DNA from: an uncultured Streptococcus sp.
GTDB lineage: Bacteria > Bacillota > Bacilli > Lactobacillales > Aerococcaceae
Assembly (NCBI GenBank): GCA_916050055.1
Contig: CAJZJY010000002.1
Span: forward strand, 1-18,237
Length of the DNA: 18,237 nt
Reading direction: 5' to 3'
The notes beneath the pieces are model-generated. The model was given only the letters and a program-made list of their open reading frames with translations, was not told the origin of the DNA and did not search any database. Position numbers and translations under genes: made by a program. Below are positions 8,244 through 15,983 of this stretch, piece after piece (within the stretch, counting starts at the first letter, position 1; every line of letters starts with the position of its first letter).

Positions 8244-9176
8244 CTAATGTTCTTCCAGAGCGGCTGCTCCACCGACAATTTCTGTAATTTCTTGTGTAAT
8301 TTGCGCTTGTCGTCTCTGGTTCAAATCTTGTGTTAAGTTACTGATTAAATCTTTAGCATTATCAGTTGCACTTCTCATTGCAGTCATACGAGATGCATGT
8401 TCTGCTGATTTGGCATCGATAATGGCTCCGTAAATAAGCGATTCTGCATATTGTGGAAGCAAGATGTCCATAATAATTTCCTTATTCGGTTCGAAAATAT
8501 AATCCAATTCGTACTCTTTTGCTTCTTCCGCGTCCAAGTCGATAATTGGTAACATTTTTTCAACACGGTAGTTTGATAACAGTGCGTTTACATGGTGATT
8601 ATAGCAAACGTAAAACTCATCAAATTCACCGTCACGGAACATTTGGACCGCACTTGACACAATCTTTCTTACCTCTTCAAAGGTTGGAATATCCGACACG
8701 TCATTAATTTCAAGGCGTACATCGACTCCCATCTTCTTGAAGAAGCGACTTGCAGCATCCCCAATCGTTAAGATGACATATTCATCTTTAGACTGGTGGT
8801 CTAACTCTAACATTTCTCTTGTTGCTTGGAAAATGGAAGAGTTGTAACTCCCAGCAAGTCCTTGGTCAGATGAAATCACTAAGTATCCAGTCTTTTTAAC
8901 CGGACGTTCAATTAATAAATCGTGATAGTCGATGAAAGAAGTTACTACTTCTCCGTCCTCTGACGTTTCATCGACAACCTCTTCTTTATTGTGATTTGCG
9001 TATAGTAAGTGAGTTACAACTTCACGGATTTTTTGAGCGTAGTCTTGATAGTGACGCACTGCTTGCTCTGATTTGGCTAATTTTGCTGCAGAGACCATCT
9101 GCATGGCGCTAGTGATTTGACTTGTTTTCTTTGTTGAAACAATTCTCTTCTTTAAATCATTTAAGGAAGCCGTCAT
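8244..9176 (-). CDS. atpG: F1 ATP synthase gamma subunit
   Basis: Gamma is the central rotor shaft of F1. The 310-residue protein has the conserved terminal helices, ITSAMQMVSAAKL (21-33) at the N-terminus and ASRMTAMRSATDNAKDLI near the C-terminus, which form the coiled-coil shaft. The Rossmann-like middle domain starts at RPVKKTGYLVISSDQGLAG (91-109). It is longer than I expect for Bacillus-type gamma subunits because of an acidic stretch at about residues 62-84 (EEVVDETSEDGEVV), just before the middle domain. The ATG follows AAAGGAGAGG, and the gene lies between atpA and atpD as is standard. No residue loss is seen. Confidence 0.97.
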   Translation of the reverse strand: MTASLNDLKKRIVSTKKTSQITSAMQMVSAAKLAKSEQAVRHYQDYAQKIREVVTHLLYANHNKEEVVDETSEDGEVVTSFIDYHDLLIERPVKKTGYLVISSDQGLAGSYNSSIFQATREMLELDHQSKDEYVILTIGDAASRFFKKMGVDVRLEINDVSDIPTFEEVRKIVSSAVQMFRDGEFDEFYVCYNHHVNALLSNYRVEKMLPIIDLDAEEAKEYELDYIFEPNKEIIMDILLPQYAESLIYGAIIDAKSAEHASRMTAMRSATDNAKDLISNLTQDLNQRRQAQITQEITEIVGGAAALEEH

Positions 9177-9200
9177 TCAGGTCACCTCTCCTTTCTACGC

Positions 9201-10709
9201 TTATTGAACACGTTCAAATAAATGAATTTGTTTGAAATTCTCAATTACTTTGTAGAATTTCTCTTCATCCGAAATCACATGTTGATCGCGGATTTCATTT
9301 AATAAATCTCTATGTTCGCTTTCTAAATGTTGATATAACGCTTTTTCAAATGGTTTAATACGGTCGATTGGAATCGCATCTAATAAACCATGTGTTAAAG
9401 CAAATAAAATCGATACTTGATACTCGATTGGTAATGGTTGGTGAACATCTTGTTTCAAGACTTCTACCGTACGTTTACCACGATTTAATTTTTGTTGCGT
9501 TGCTGCGTCTAAGTCAGAACCAAATTGAGTAAAGGCTTCTAACTCACGGTAACTTGCTAAGTCGATACGTAATGTACCAGAAACTTTCTTCATCGCTTTA
9601 ATTTGGGCAGAACCCCCAACACGCGATACAGATAATCCGGCAGATAAACCAGGACGTACCCCTGAGTAGAACAAGTCACTTTCTAAGAAGATTTGTCCAT
9701 CTGTAATAGAAATTACGTTTGTTGGGATATATGCAGAAATATCTCCGGCTTGTGTTTCGATGATTGGTAAGGCTGTTAATGACCCTGCTCCTAATTCATC
9801 ACTTAATTTCGCTGCACGTTCTAGTAAACGTGAGTGCAAGTAGAATACATCCCCTGGATATGCTTCACGACCTGGTGGACGACGAAGTAATAGGGAAATT
9901 TCACGATATGCCGCAGCTTGTTTTGATAAATCATCGTACACGATTAATACATCGCGTCCTTGATACATCCACTCTTCACCCATTGCAGTACCTGCATATG
10001 GTGCAATGTAAAGCATTGGTGCTGGTTGAGAAGCGCTCGCTGACACAACCGTTGTATATTCCATTGCTCCGTAACGTTTTAACGTTTCAACAAGAGCTTT
10101 AACCGTAGATTCTTTTTGACCAATGGCTACATAAATACATAATGTATTCTTACCTTTTTGGTTCAAAATTGCATCCACTGCAATACTTGTTTTACCAGTT
10201 TTACGGTCACCGATGATTAACTCACGTTGTCCTTTACCGATTGGAACTAATGCATCGACTACTTTTAATCCTGTAGGTAATGATTGTTTTACACTTTGAC
10301 GTTGCATAACGCCAGGTGCTTCATTTTCTACTGGACGTTTTTTCGTTGTTTCGATGGCCCCAAGTCCGTCAATTGGACGACCTAACGCATCGACAACACG
10401 ACCAATCAATGCATCTCCTACTGGAACATCAAGGATACGTCCTGTACGTTTAACAGGTTCTCCTTCATGGATATTTTCATATCCTCCGAAGATGATAACA
10501 CCAACATCGTTTTTTTCTAAGTTTTGGGCCATCCCGTAGGCGCCGTTTTCAAATTCTACTAATTCTCCAGCCATTACATTTGTAAGACCGATGACACGAG
10601 CAATTCCGTCCCCGATGAAGGAAACTTCACCGATTTCTTCAATTTGTTCTTTCGTTTCAAAAGAAGCGATTTGGTCACGAATTCTCGCTGTAATATTACT
10701 CATTTCCAT
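9201..10709 (-). CDS. atpA: F1 ATP synthase alpha subunit
   Basis: Alpha forms the non-catalytic nucleotide sites of the alpha3-beta3 hexamer and supplies the arginine finger to beta. The 502-residue product has Walker A GDRKTGKT (167-174), with Lys where the widespread form has Gln (GDRQTGKT). It also has the [16 protein letters not shown] region containing the conserved Arg, and FTQFGSDLD in the C-terminal domain. The ATG at 10709 is chosen over the in-frame ATG six bases later because it lies closer to the ribosome binding site AAAGAGGTGA. That site overlaps the atpH stop codon and is still 13 bases (from GAGG) from this ATG. A two-codon ORF (ATG GCA TAA, 10718-10710) fills the space and its stop abuts the atpA start, as described under findings. 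Confidence 0.97.
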   Translation of the reverse strand: MEMSNITARIRDQIASFETKEQIEEIGEVSFIGDGIARVIGLTNVMAGELVEFENGAYGMAQNLEKNDVGVIIFGGYENIHEGEPVKRTGRILDVPVGDALIGRVVDALGRPIDGLGAIETTKKRPVENEAPGVMQRQSVKQSLPTGLKVVDALVPIGKGQRELIIGDRKTGKTSIAVDAILNQKGKNTLCIYVAIGQKESTVKALVETLKRYGAMEYTTVVSASASQPAPMLYIAPYAGTAMGEEWMYQGRDVLIVYDDLSKQAAAYREISLLLRRPPGREAYPGDVFYLHSRLLERAAKLSDELGAGSLTALPIIETQAGDISAYIPTNVISITDGQIFLESDLFYSGVRPGLSAGLSVSRVGGSAQIKAMKKVSGTLRIDLASYRELEAFTQFGSDLDAATQQKLNRGKRTVEVLKQDVHQPLPIEYQVSILFALTHGLLDAIPIDRIKPFEKALYQHLESEHRDLLNEIRDQHVISDEEKFYKVIENFKQIHLFERVQ

Positions 10710-10719
10710 TTATGCCATC

Positions 10720-11262
10720 TCACCTCTTTAATCCTGTTTGGCTAATTTTCTCTTTGAATTGTTTTAGTTTGTTTGCAATCGTTCCATCTAATAAATACTC
10801 TTTTGTCTTAATTTGAACGCCTCCAATCACTGAAGGATCTACGGTATTCACCCAAGAATCAAATTCTTTATGTGTTTTATTTTGGAATGCAGTTGCAATA
10901 CGATCCATCTGCTCATTCGTTAAAGGAATCGCAGAAACAATCTCTAATTTGTTAGCATTGTAAATATCTAAGAACGCTTCTAGTGCTTCTACAATATTCA
11001 TCGAACCATCTTCAGACGGGAATGTTGCTAAGTACTCTTGTGTTTCTTTTGATAAATGTCCAAATGCTGATTCTAATACAGATAACTTTTTGTCATAAGA
11101 GACATGCTCTAAATGCATCATCTGTCTAAACGTCGAAGTGTTTTGAATTCCTGCTAAAATTGCTTGGAGTTCATTCGTCACCTGCTCTAAGTGACCTTCG
11201 AATTTTGCCTTCGCATAAAAATGGCTGGCTTCTTTAACGATATCTTTATGATATTTAACCAT
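10720..11262 (-). CDS. atpH: F1 ATP synthase delta subunit (OSCP)
   Basis: Delta links the top of F1 to the b-subunit stator. The 180-residue protein has the family length, a helical N-terminal domain (about 1-105) that binds alpha, and the characteristic C-terminal segment from DPSVIGGVQIKTKEYLLDGTI (from about 143) to the end. The ATG overlaps the end of atpF by eight bases (ATGGTTAA), so it is probably translated by ribosomes finishing atpF; a weak AAGGGG site is also present. Like most delta subunits it is poorly conserved, but its position and C-terminal signature make the call firm. Confidence 0.95.
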   Translation of the reverse strand: MVKYHKDIVKEASHFYAKAKFEGHLEQVTNELQAILAGIQNTSTFRQMMHLEHVSYDKKLSVLESAFGHLSKETQEYLATFPSEDGSMNIVEALEAFLDIYNANKLEIVSAIPLTNEQMDRIATAFQNKTHKEFDSWVNTVDPSVIGGVQIKTKEYLLDGTIANKLKQFKEKISQTGLKR

Positions 11263-11767
11263 TATTTTCCAACCCCTTAATGAAGGCTTCGATTACTTCT
11301 TGGTGTTTCTCTTTTGTCACTTCTTTTTCAAGAATTTGACTAGCAAGTTGAACCGATAGGTCTACAATATCATCTTGCACTTGCGCAATGGCACGTTGTT
11401 TCATTGAATCGACTTCACGTTGTCCATCTGCTTTCATGCGAGAGACCACATCTTTACCTTCTTTAATCATTTCATCTTGCGTTTTTGAAGCTGCTTCACG
11501 AGCGTTATCTAAGATTTCGCTACCTTTCACTTCTGCGTTATGAATAATTTCGTTGGCATTAGCCTGAATTTCTTCCGCTGATTTTCTTTTCTCAGCAGCT
11601 TCGTCTAAATCTTTAGCAATTTTATCTCGACGTGCTTCTAACATGGCATTTACTTTATCCCAAGCAAAGAATTTCACCAAGAATAGTAACAACGTCATTG
11701 AAATTAATACGACTAAAGTATCGCCTAAAACTGTACTGACATTACCTGATAACATTACTTCAAACAT
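11255..11767 (-). CDS. atpF: Fo ATP synthase b subunit
   Basis: The b subunit is the peripheral stalk: one N-terminal membrane helix and a long dimeric coiled coil that holds delta and alpha still. The 170-residue product has the helix at about 15-36 (LGDTLVVLISMTLLLFLVKF region), followed by a highly charged, Glu/Lys/Ala-rich helix running to the end, including the AREAASKTQDEMIKEGK segment (89-105). Length and layout match the family. The ribosome binding site is a strong AAGGAGGGG, eight bases from the ATG. The gap to atpE is 40 bases and contains a small hairpin. The overlap with atpH suggests coupled translation. Confidence 0.96.
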   Translation of the reverse strand: MFEVMLSGNVSTVLGDTLVVLISMTLLLFLVKFFAWDKVNAMLEARRDKIAKDLDEAAEKRKSAEEIQANANEIIHNAEVKGSEILDNAREAASKTQDEMIKEGKDVVSRMKADGQREVDSMKQRAIAQVQDDIVDLSVQLASQILEKEVTKEKHQEVIEAFIKGLENNG

Positions 11768-11783
11768 CTCTCACCCCTCCTTT

Positions 11784-11813
11784 GCGACAATAATTCCATT
11801 TGTTGGATTATTT
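11784..11813 (-). other. Intercistronic hairpin between atpE and atpF
   Basis: On the - strand the last bases of atpE, including its TAA stop, form AATAATCC, which pairs with GG-ATTATT downstream (six plus two base pairs, one bulged A, seven-base loop; arms 11789-11797 and 11805-11812). There is no T-run, so it is not a terminator. It could affect mRNA processing or stability in this operon, where c is needed in many more copies than b. The stem is AT-rich and weak. Confidence 0.4.
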
Positions 11814-12023
11814 AACGAATACAAGGATAAGAGCGATTAATACGGCGAAGATTGGCATCGCTTCGATTAAGGCAACCCCGATGAACATTGTTGAACGTAA
11901 TTCATTGCTCATTTCTGGTTGGCGTGTCATTGATTCAATTGTTTTTACGATAACTGCTTGGTTACCAAAGGCTGCTGCTAAAGCTGCTCCTGCTACTGCG
12001 ATTGCTGCTGCTAATTCTGTCAT
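11808..12023 (-). CDS. atpE: Fo ATP synthase c subunit
   Basis: The c subunit builds the ion-carrying rotor ring. The 71-residue hairpin has helix 1 (about 4-27), the polar loop with RQPE (34-37), and helix 2 (about 45-70), with the ion-binding carboxylate E54 in GVALIEAMP. The residue after E54 is Ala, without the Ser found next to the Glu in Na-type rings, so proton coupling is more likely. The helix-1 packing motif, normally GxGxGxG, reads A16-A-A18-F-G20-N-Q22 here, losing three of the four glycines. The ribosome binding site GAGG lies eight bases before the ATG. The gene follows atpB by 23 bases in standard order. Confidence 0.96.
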   Translation of the reverse strand: MTELAAAIAVAGAALAAAFGNQAVIVKTIESMTRQPEMSNELRSTMFIGVALIEAMPIFAVLIALILVFVK

Positions 12024-12046
12024 TATAAATTCCTCATTTCTTAAAA

Positions 12047-12760
12047 TTAATGTTTCATTACTTTATGTGAGATGTAAACCATTGTCAACGTACAGAATAC
12101 GTACGCTTGAATAGCTCCAATTACCACTGAAAATCCTTGCCATACTACCCCTAGTGGTATTGCAAGAATATAGGTTATTAGTCCTGCTGCGGATGAGAAC
12201 ATCACAATCAAACCTAATAACACTTCGCCGGCATAAATATTTCCGTAAAGACGGAATGCCAACGTAATTGTGTTCGTAAACTCTTCAATCAATTTGATTG
12301 GGAGCATTATCGACATCGGACTTAAGTAAGAATGTTGGATATATCCTTTGAGTCCCATCTTCTGTACACCAGAATAATGTGCGATTAATGTTGTCATAAG
12401 CGCTAAGGCTAAACATACTATCGGGCTAGCCGTTGGACTGGCAAAATAGCTGTGATCTTCATAGTGAATAAAGATAATTAGCCCAACCATATTAGCGACT
12501 AGTACAAAAGAAAACAGTGAGAAAATGTATAAATAATACGTTTGTGCTGTTTTCTCATCAACTGCACTGTTTACAATACCCTTCGTGAAGTCCATAAGAG
12601 CTTCTAAAGCATTTTGCAACTTACCAGGCTTCATCGAAACCTTCCTTGAAGCAAAAATTGTAAATAATGCGATTAGTAAAACACTAACCCCACATGAAAT
12701 CAAAATCGGAACTGAAAACGACAATCCAAAAATCTCAACCACTTTTGGCGTTGCTTCCAT
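12047..12760 (-). CDS. atpB: Fo ATP synthase a subunit
   Basis: Subunit a provides the two half-channels through which ions reach the c-ring. The 237-residue protein is strongly hydrophobic, with about five or six membrane segments. It carries the essential Arg in [13 protein letters not shown] (R170) and a conserved Gln in the last helix (Q218 in GAIQAY). The ATG is preceded by AAAGGAGGGG. It is the first ATPase gene; atpI, which precedes atpB in Bacillus, is absent here, as I would expect for Lactobacillales. Between it and upp lies a large hairpin with a T7 tract but no convincing promoter. Confidence 0.96.
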   Translation of the reverse strand: MEATPKVVEIFGLSFSVPILISCGVSVLLIALFTIFASRKVSMKPGKLQNALEALMDFTKGIVNSAVDEKTAQTYYLYIFSLFSFVLVANMVGLIIFIHYEDHSYFASPTASPIVCLALALMTTLIAHYSGVQKMGLKGYIQHSYLSPMSIMLPIKLIEEFTNTITLAFRLYGNIYAGEVLLGLIVMFSSAAGLITYILAIPLGVVWQGFSVVIGAIQAYVFCTLTMVYISHKVMKH

Positions 12761-12782
12761 GTTTCTTATTTCCCCTCCTTTA

Positions 12783-12859
12783 CACCAAATAAAAAAACTG
12801 ACAATAATCCTATACTTTGAGTTTTACGCTCAGTACGGTGATTATTGTCAGATTTGGTG
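12783..12859 (-). promoter_or_regulatory. Nested inverted repeat with T7 tract between upp and atpB (terminator or attenuator)
   Basis: A perfect 12-bp inverted repeat (12798-12809 with 12840-12851) encloses a 30-base loop that can itself form a small TAC/GTA plus TGAG/CTCA stem. On the - strand it is followed directly by T7 (complement of 12791-12797), which is the layout of a terminator. A second perfect 8-bp repeat, CACCAAAT (12783-12790) with ATTTGGTG (12852-12859), flanks the whole unit, so the T-tract would be bulged out if both stems form. The outer arm ends only a few bases before the atpB ribosome binding site. Structure is seen; function is inferred. Confidence 0.65.
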
Positions 12860-12863
12860 GCAA

Positions 12864-12888
12864 TAGTCTATCGCAAAAGCGTTGACTA
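12864..12888 (-). other. Small hairpin just after upp
   Basis: TAGTC (12864-12868) pairs with GACTA (12884-12888), and CGC/GCG pair inside around an AAAA loop, with a short internal loop between the two stems. It lies eleven bases after the upp stop and has no T-run. It may protect the upp 3' end or fold together with the larger hairpin next to it. Confidence 0.35.
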
Positions 12889-12898
12889 TGTAAATTTA

Positions 12899-13534
12899 TT
12901 ATTTGGTTCCGAATAAACGATCTCCAGCATCTCCTAATCCTGGAAGAATGTATCCATGTTCATTTAATCTTTCATCTAACGCTGCTGCGTAGATGTCGAT
13001 ATCTGGGTGGGCTTTACGTAGAACTTCTACACCTTCTGGAGCAGCTACAAGACAGCAAAACTTAATCGAGCTTGGTTGTGCACCACGCTTCAACAGTGCG
13101 TCAATAGCAGCTACTGCAGATCCCCCAGTTGCTAACATAGGATCAACGACAAACAATTGTCTTTCAGAAATATCTGAAGGCAACTTCACGAAATACTCAA
13201 CAGGTTGCAATGTGTCATGATCACGATACATACCAACATGCCCAATTTTGGCTGCTGGGATTAATTCGAGAATTCCATCAACCATTCCAAGTCCTGCACG
13301 CAGAATCGGAATGATAGCAACTTTTTTACCAGCTAATGTTTTCAACGTTGTTTTAACAAGTGGAGTTTCGATTTCTACATCTTCAAGAGGCAGATCTCTA
13401 GAAACCTCATAAGCCATTAGCATTGAAATTTCGTTTACAACTTCGCGGAAAACTTTTGTTCCACAATCCTTTTGACGAATCATTGTCAATTTATGTTGAA
13501 TTAACGGATGATCAAGTACGTGAAATTTACCCAT
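12899..13534 (-). CDS. upp: Uracil phosphoribosyltransferase
   Basis: This cytoplasmic salvage enzyme converts uracil and PRPP into UMP and pyrophosphate. The 211-residue product has the usual length. It carries the PRPP-binding loop [16 protein letters not shown] (about 128-143), an earlier conserved segment [13 protein letters not shown] (75-87), and the C-terminal uracil-recognition region [17 protein letters not shown], all close to the family standard. AAGGAGAA lies at good spacing before the ATG, and a candidate promoter sits at 13574-13602. I see no PyrR-type binding site in the leader. The glyA-upp-atp order is common in Firmicutes. Transcripts may continue into the ATPase genes through the hairpin downstream. 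Confidence 0.97.
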   Translation of the reverse strand: MGKFHVLDHPLIQHKLTMIRQKDCGTKVFREVVNEISMLMAYEVSRDLPLEDVEIETPLVKTTLKTLAGKKVAIIPILRAGLGMVDGILELIPAAKIGHVGMYRDHDTLQPVEYFVKLPSDISERQLFVVDPMLATGGSAVAAIDALLKRGAQPSSIKFCCLVAAPEGVEVLRKAHPDIDIYAAALDERLNEHGYILPGLGDAGDRLFGTK

Positions 13535-13573
13535 TTGTCATTCTCCTTCCAATACATTAGTGTCACTTCTATT

Positions 13574-13602
13574 ATTTTACCTAAAAACCAGTTAAATATC
13601 TA
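13574..13602 (-). promoter_or_regulatory. Probable promoter of upp
   Basis: On the - strand TAGATA (13597-13602, four of six matches) and TAAAAT (13574-13579, five of six) are separated by 17 bp, about 40 bases before the upp ATG. The spacing is ideal; the -35 box is moderate. Confidence 0.5.
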
Positions 13603-13644
13603 GTCTCAGTTTGAAAACTTATTATTATTTTCATAATCTGAAAC
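13603..13644 (-). other. Hairpin between glyA and the upp promoter
   Basis: GTCTCAG (13603-13609) pairs with CTGAAAC (13638-13644) through six normal pairs and one G-T pair, and GAAAA (13613-13617) pairs with TTTTC (13628-13632) inside. No T-run follows on the - strand, so it is at best a weak terminator for glyA. Its outer arm directly abuts the putative -35 box of upp. Confidence 0.35.
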
Positions 13645-13664
13645 CAACCTTTACATTTACTTCG

Positions 13665-14897
13665 TTACGCGTATAATTTGAAAGTTTCCGTCAACTGTTT
13701 CACTTCTTGACGAACCGTGTTTAATACTTCTTCATTTTCAGGATGTGTTAATGTTGTAAGGATTAACTCAGCTACTTTTTTCGCCGCAGCTTCATCGAAA
13801 CCACGTGTTGTAATAGCTGCCGTTCCGACACGAATTCCACTTGTTTTAACAGGTGGTAATGTATCAAATGGAATGGCATTTTTATTCACTGTAATTCCAA
13901 CAGTGTCGAGTAATTCTTGCGCTTCTTTACCGTTTAATCCAGTATCTTTAATATCGAGGAGTAATAGATGGTTATCTGTACCACCTGAAATCGCACGAAT
14001 CACTGTTCCTTCGAACACTTGCGCCATAGCTTTAGCATTTTTCACGACTTGCTCGATATACTCACCAAATGCTGGTTGAAGAGCTTCATGGAATGCAACT
14101 GCTTTACCTGCAATCACGTGCTCTAGGGGTCCACCTTGGATTCCAGGGAAGATCGCACTGTTTAATTTCTTGCCGAATTCTTCTTTTGCTAAAATTAAAC
14201 CGCCACGTGGTCCACGTAATGTTTTATGTGTTGTTGATGTCACAACATCAGCATATGGAACTGGATTTTGATGAGCTCCTTTAGCAACTAATCCAGCGAT
14301 ATGGGCCATATCCACCATAAAGTAAGCTCCAACTTCTTTAGCAATTTCACTAATGCGTTTGAAGTCAATCTCACGTGGGTACGCTGAAGCTCCAGCCACG
14401 ATTAATTGTGGTTTTTCTTCTTTAGCGATACGTTCTAATTCATCATAATCGATTGTTTCAGTTTCTGGATTTACTCCATAAGAAACAAACTGATAATCTT
14501 GTCCAGAGAAATTTACTCCCATTCCGTGAGTCAAGTGCCCACCATGGTTTAAGTCCATCCCTAAAATCTTATCGCCTTTCTTCACTAGTGCACGATACGC
14601 AGCCATATTTGCTTGAGAACCTGAGTGTGGTTGAACATTGGCATATTCTGCACCAAACAATTCTTTTACACGATCAATCGCTAATTGCTCGATGACATCC
14701 ACATATTCACATCCGCCATAGTAGCGACGTCCTGGATACCCTTCTGCATATTTATTCGTTAGAATACTTCCTTGTGCACGTAAAACTCCTTCAGATACGA
14801 AGTTTTCTGATGCAATTAATTCAATCCCTTGTTGTTGACGATGTAATTCTTTTTCAATCGTCTCAAAGATGATCTTATCTTCTGTAAATTGACTCAT
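13665..14897 (-). CDS. glyA: Serine hydroxymethyltransferase
   Basis: This PLP enzyme interconverts serine plus tetrahydrofolate with glycine plus methylene-tetrahydrofolate, and so feeds one-carbon units to thymidylate and purine synthesis. The 410-residue protein has the family length. It shows the substrate-side stretch YPGRRYYGG (54-62), the PLP-binding region with D196 and H199 in [10 protein letters not shown], and the PLP lysine K225 in [13 protein letters not shown]. The start has AAAGGGG upstream. It has its own promoter at 14929-14956 and lies upstream of upp in the same direction. In function it fits with the adjacent pyrimidine genes upp and tdk, since both routes end in nucleotide supply. 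No unusual residues were noticed. Confidence 0.98.
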   Translation of the reverse strand: MSQFTEDKIIFETIEKELHRQQQGIELIASENFVSEGVLRAQGSILTNKYAEGYPGRRYYGGCEYVDVIEQLAIDRVKELFGAEYANVQPHSGSQANMAAYRALVKKGDKILGMDLNHGGHLTHGMGVNFSGQDYQFVSYGVNPETETIDYDELERIAKEEKPQLIVAGASAYPREIDFKRISEIAKEVGAYFMVDMAHIAGLVAKGAHQNPVPYADVVTSTTHKTLRGPRGGLILAKEEFGKKLNSAIFPGIQGGPLEHVIAGKAVAFHEALQPAFGEYIEQVVKNAKAMAQVFEGTVIRAISGGTDNHLLLLDIKDTGLNGKEAQELLDTVGITVNKNAIPFDTLPPVKTSGIRVGTAAITTRGFDEAAAKKVAELILTTLTHPENEEVLNTVRQEVKQLTETFKLYA

Positions 14898-14928
14898 TCA
14901 ACTACCCCTTTCTTTTCTTACCTTTTCT

Positions 14929-14956
14929 ATTTTATCACATTATAGGCTTTTGTAGA
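14929..14956 (-). promoter_or_regulatory. Probable promoter of glyA
   Basis: On the - strand TCTACA (14951-14956, four of six matches to TTGACA) and TAAAAT (14929-14934, five of six) are 16 bp apart, and a TG one base before the -10 box makes it an extended -10. The -35 box lies within a small inverted repeat (14942-14964: ATAGG and TTTT arms pairing with AAAA and CCTAT, one bulge). Confidence 0.6.
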
Positions 14957-14972
14957 AAACCTATGAGTTCTT

Positions 14973-15983
14973 CTATAGAACGGTTGATGCCGCTTTTTTC
15001 AAACGATTCATATACGCGATTCCTACTCCTGTTTCAGGAGCAGATTCGGCTAAAATAACATCTAATTTTAAGTGATCCAATGACCTCAAAGCATCGAACA
15101 ACGCACGGTTCATATCATCCACGCTCGTCCCCAACTTGTAAGTACCTTCAACTTTATTTTCAATTGTCTTTACAATAGCGCTTTGAGCCATCACACCCAC
15201 TGTTTTTCCTTGTACTTTGTATTGATCGATAGCTTCTTCAAAAGCTTCCACTGTACCTTCTACCACAAATACTGGAGTTTTTGGTGCGTAATGACGATAT
15301 TTCATGCCAGGAGATTTTGGCACTTCCTTCTTCCCTGTTTTTGTCGTGATAGAAGACTGAATAGGTCCAATTACTGATTCAATTTGATCCTTCGTAATCA
15401 CACCTGGTCTTAAAATCACAGGCCCTTCTTCATTTGTTAAGTCAATCACCGTCGACTCAACACCAACAGTAGATGAACCTCCATCCACAATCCCACGAAT
15501 ACGGCCATTCATATCTTCGAATACATGCTCTACTTTTGTTGGACTTGGCTTCGTTGAAAGGTTCGCACTAGGCCCTACAAGAGGAATACCTACCTTCGTG
15601 ATTAACTCTAATGCGATTGGATGATTTGGCATTCTAAATGACACCGTTGGTAGCCCGGCAGATAAGGCTGGAGCGTAAATTCCTGGTTTTGCCTTCAGAA
15701 TCATTGTGAGTGGTCCTGGCCAGAAAGCTTTTGCTAAGGTCAGCGCAATTTCAGGAACTTCTTCTACAGTAGAAGTCATCTGATGAATATCACTAATATG
15801 AACAATCAGCGGATTATCACTTGGACGCCCTTTTGCTTCAAAGACTTTTAGAACGGCTTCTTGACTCGTTGCGATAGCTCCTAATCCATATACCGTCTCC
15901 GTAGGGAAAGAAACAATTTCTCCTTGTTGCAAAGCTTTAGCTGCAATATCTAAGTTCTCTTTTGTAAAAATTTGTGTTTCCAT
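14973..15983 (-). CDS. ywlC: L-threonylcarbamoyladenylate synthase, Sua5/YwlC type
   Basis: The enzyme makes threonylcarbamoyl-AMP from threonine, bicarbonate and ATP. This is the first step of the universal t6A37 modification of tRNAs that read ANN codons. The 336-residue length indicates the two-domain Sua5 form rather than short TsaC. The YrdC-like domain (about 8-195) carries FPTETVYGLGA (26-36), KGRPSDNPLIVHI (51-63) and the GPSANLSTKPSPT segment (136-148). The linker and C-terminal Sua5 domain start around SPGMKYRHYAPK (225-236) and run to the end. Its ATG shares one base with the prmC stop codon (TAATG) and has AAAGGAGG, so it is coupled to prmC. It is the last gene of the tdk-prfA-prmC-ywlC run. 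Confidence 0.94.
   Translation of the reverse strand: METQIFTKENLDIAAKALQQGEIVSFPTETVYGLGAIATSQEAVLKVFEAKGRPSDNPLIVHISDIHQMTSTVEEVPEIALTLAKAFWPGPLTMILKAKPGIYAPALSAGLPTVSFRMPNHPIALELITKVGIPLVGPSANLSTKPSPTKVEHVFEDMNGRIRGIVDGGSSTVGVESTVIDLTNEEGPVILRPGVITKDQIESVIGPIQSSITTKTGKKEVPKSPGMKYRHYAPKTPVFVVEGTVEAFEEAIDQYKVQGKTVGVMAQSAIVKTIENKVEGTYKLGTSVDDMNRALFDALRSLDHLKLDVILAESAPETGVGIAYMNRLKKAASTVL

Noticed and set aside
9764..10102. 112-residue open frame antisense to atpA
   Set aside because: It lies wholly inside the highly conserved atpA gene on the opposite strand, with no ribosome binding site or recognisable domain; a codon-bias shadow.
11950..11985. Na+-type c-ring
   Set aside because: The residue after the carboxylate E54 is Ala, in EAMP, rather than the Ser of Na+ rings, and the position of the Na+-ring helix-1 Gln is Asn by my alignment, so proton coupling is more likely.
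12761..12898. Sigma-A promoter for the ATPase operon in the upp-atpB gap
   Set aside because: TTGTCA followed 16 bp later by TAAAGG would start transcription inside or after the ribosome binding site, CTGACA needs 19 bp to reach a poor -10, and TATAGG has no -35. None is convincing, so no promoter feature was listed.
12761..12898. Truncated atpI or a small gene between upp and atpB
   Set aside because: The 138 bases are taken up by hairpins and the ribosome binding site; no frame with a start signal and membrane helix is present.
13717..14079. 120-residue open frame antisense to glyA
   Set aside because: Shadow of the glyA coding frame, Ser/Thr/Val-rich low-information product, no start signals.
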